DNA of 6,369 nucleotides, taken from contig CALAZP010000300.1 of assembly GCA_937926355.1 (NCBI GenBank), positions 1-6,369 on the forward strand, given 5' to 3'. The notes under the pieces were generated by a model. It saw nothing but the letters and a program-made list of their open reading frames with translations. It was not told the origin of the DNA and ran no database searches. Source of the stretch: an uncultured Saprospirales bacterium. Lineage in GTDB: Bacteria; Bacteroidota; Bacteroidia; Chitinophagales; Saprospiraceae. This document shows positions 6,318 to 6,369 of this stretch, piece after piece. Position numbers and translations under genes: made by a program. Positions within the stretch are counted from its first letter, which is position 1, and every line of letters begins with the position of its first letter.

Positions 6318-6369
6318 CTAGTTTATCGCTACACAACCCTCGTACCTCCCAGGTATAAATTCATATCCC
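6318..6369 (-). CDS. Gluconate 2-dehydrogenase subunit 3 family protein, C-terminal end only
   Basis: Reading the minus strand in from the window edge gives GYEFIPGRYEGCVAIN and then TAG (6320-6318). The pattern (V/I)PG(K/R)YEGCV closely resembles the conserved C-terminal end of gluconate 2-dehydrogenase subunit 3 family proteins of Bacteroidota, the usual partner encoded just before GMC oxidoreductases of this type. The stop is 5 bases from the ATG of the GMC gene, as expected in a tight operon. Only 16 residues are visible, so the call rests on the short motif plus gene context. The N-terminus, where a twin-arginine signal would be expected, lies outside the window. Confidence 0.65.
   Translation of the reverse strand, partial: GYEFIPGRYEGCVAIN

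Noticed and set aside
6313..6336. TTG start of the GMC oxidoreductase at 6336
   Set aside because: It overlaps the end of the upstream subunit 3-like frame, while ATG 6312 begins just before the FAD-binding motif, as in the family.

Overview
The window looks like an ordinary chromosomal stretch from a member of the Bacteroidota, probably a free-living flavobacterium or relative. Four things point there: AT-rich DNA, starts without Shine-Dalgarno sequences, a -7 box of the TAnnTTTG type, and protein modules typical of that phylum. It holds three complete genes and two genes cut by the window edges. No RNA gene, insertion sequence, CRISPR array or attachment site was seen.

Left part (1-1961, minus strand): two exported surface-type proteins in tandem. 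The downstream one (1-489, cut at its C-terminal side) has a signal peptide, a short N-terminal module common in Bacteroidota secreted proteins, and the start of a cysteine-bounded repeat known from large secreted HYR-type proteins. The upstream one (558-1961) is a fibre-like protein: signal peptide, conserved N-terminal domain, at least thirteen 8-residue repeats broken by tyrosine/aspartate-rich loops, two LPxxxGxxGQ(V/I)L motifs, and a C-terminal coiled coil. Its architecture resembles phage tail fibres and trimeric beta-helices.

Middle (2093-4612, plus strand): an exported M14-family zinc carboxypeptidase with all key catalytic residues and a C-terminal glutamine-amidotransferase-like domain that lacks a nucleophile cysteine. 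It is divergent from the fibre gene across a 131-bp AT-rich spacer.

Right part (4618-6369, minus strand): a GMC-family FAD oxidoreductase, tail-to-tail with the peptidase (5 bp between stop codons). Directly upstream, 5 bp away, are the last 16 codons of a gene that reads as the C-terminus of a gluconate 2-dehydrogenase subunit 3 family protein. The two would form a two-gene dehydrogenase operon.

The three units (surface proteins, peptidase, dehydrogenase) show no evident shared pathway. The most unusual object is the octad-repeat fibre protein. I see no convincing evidence of a new multi-gene system.
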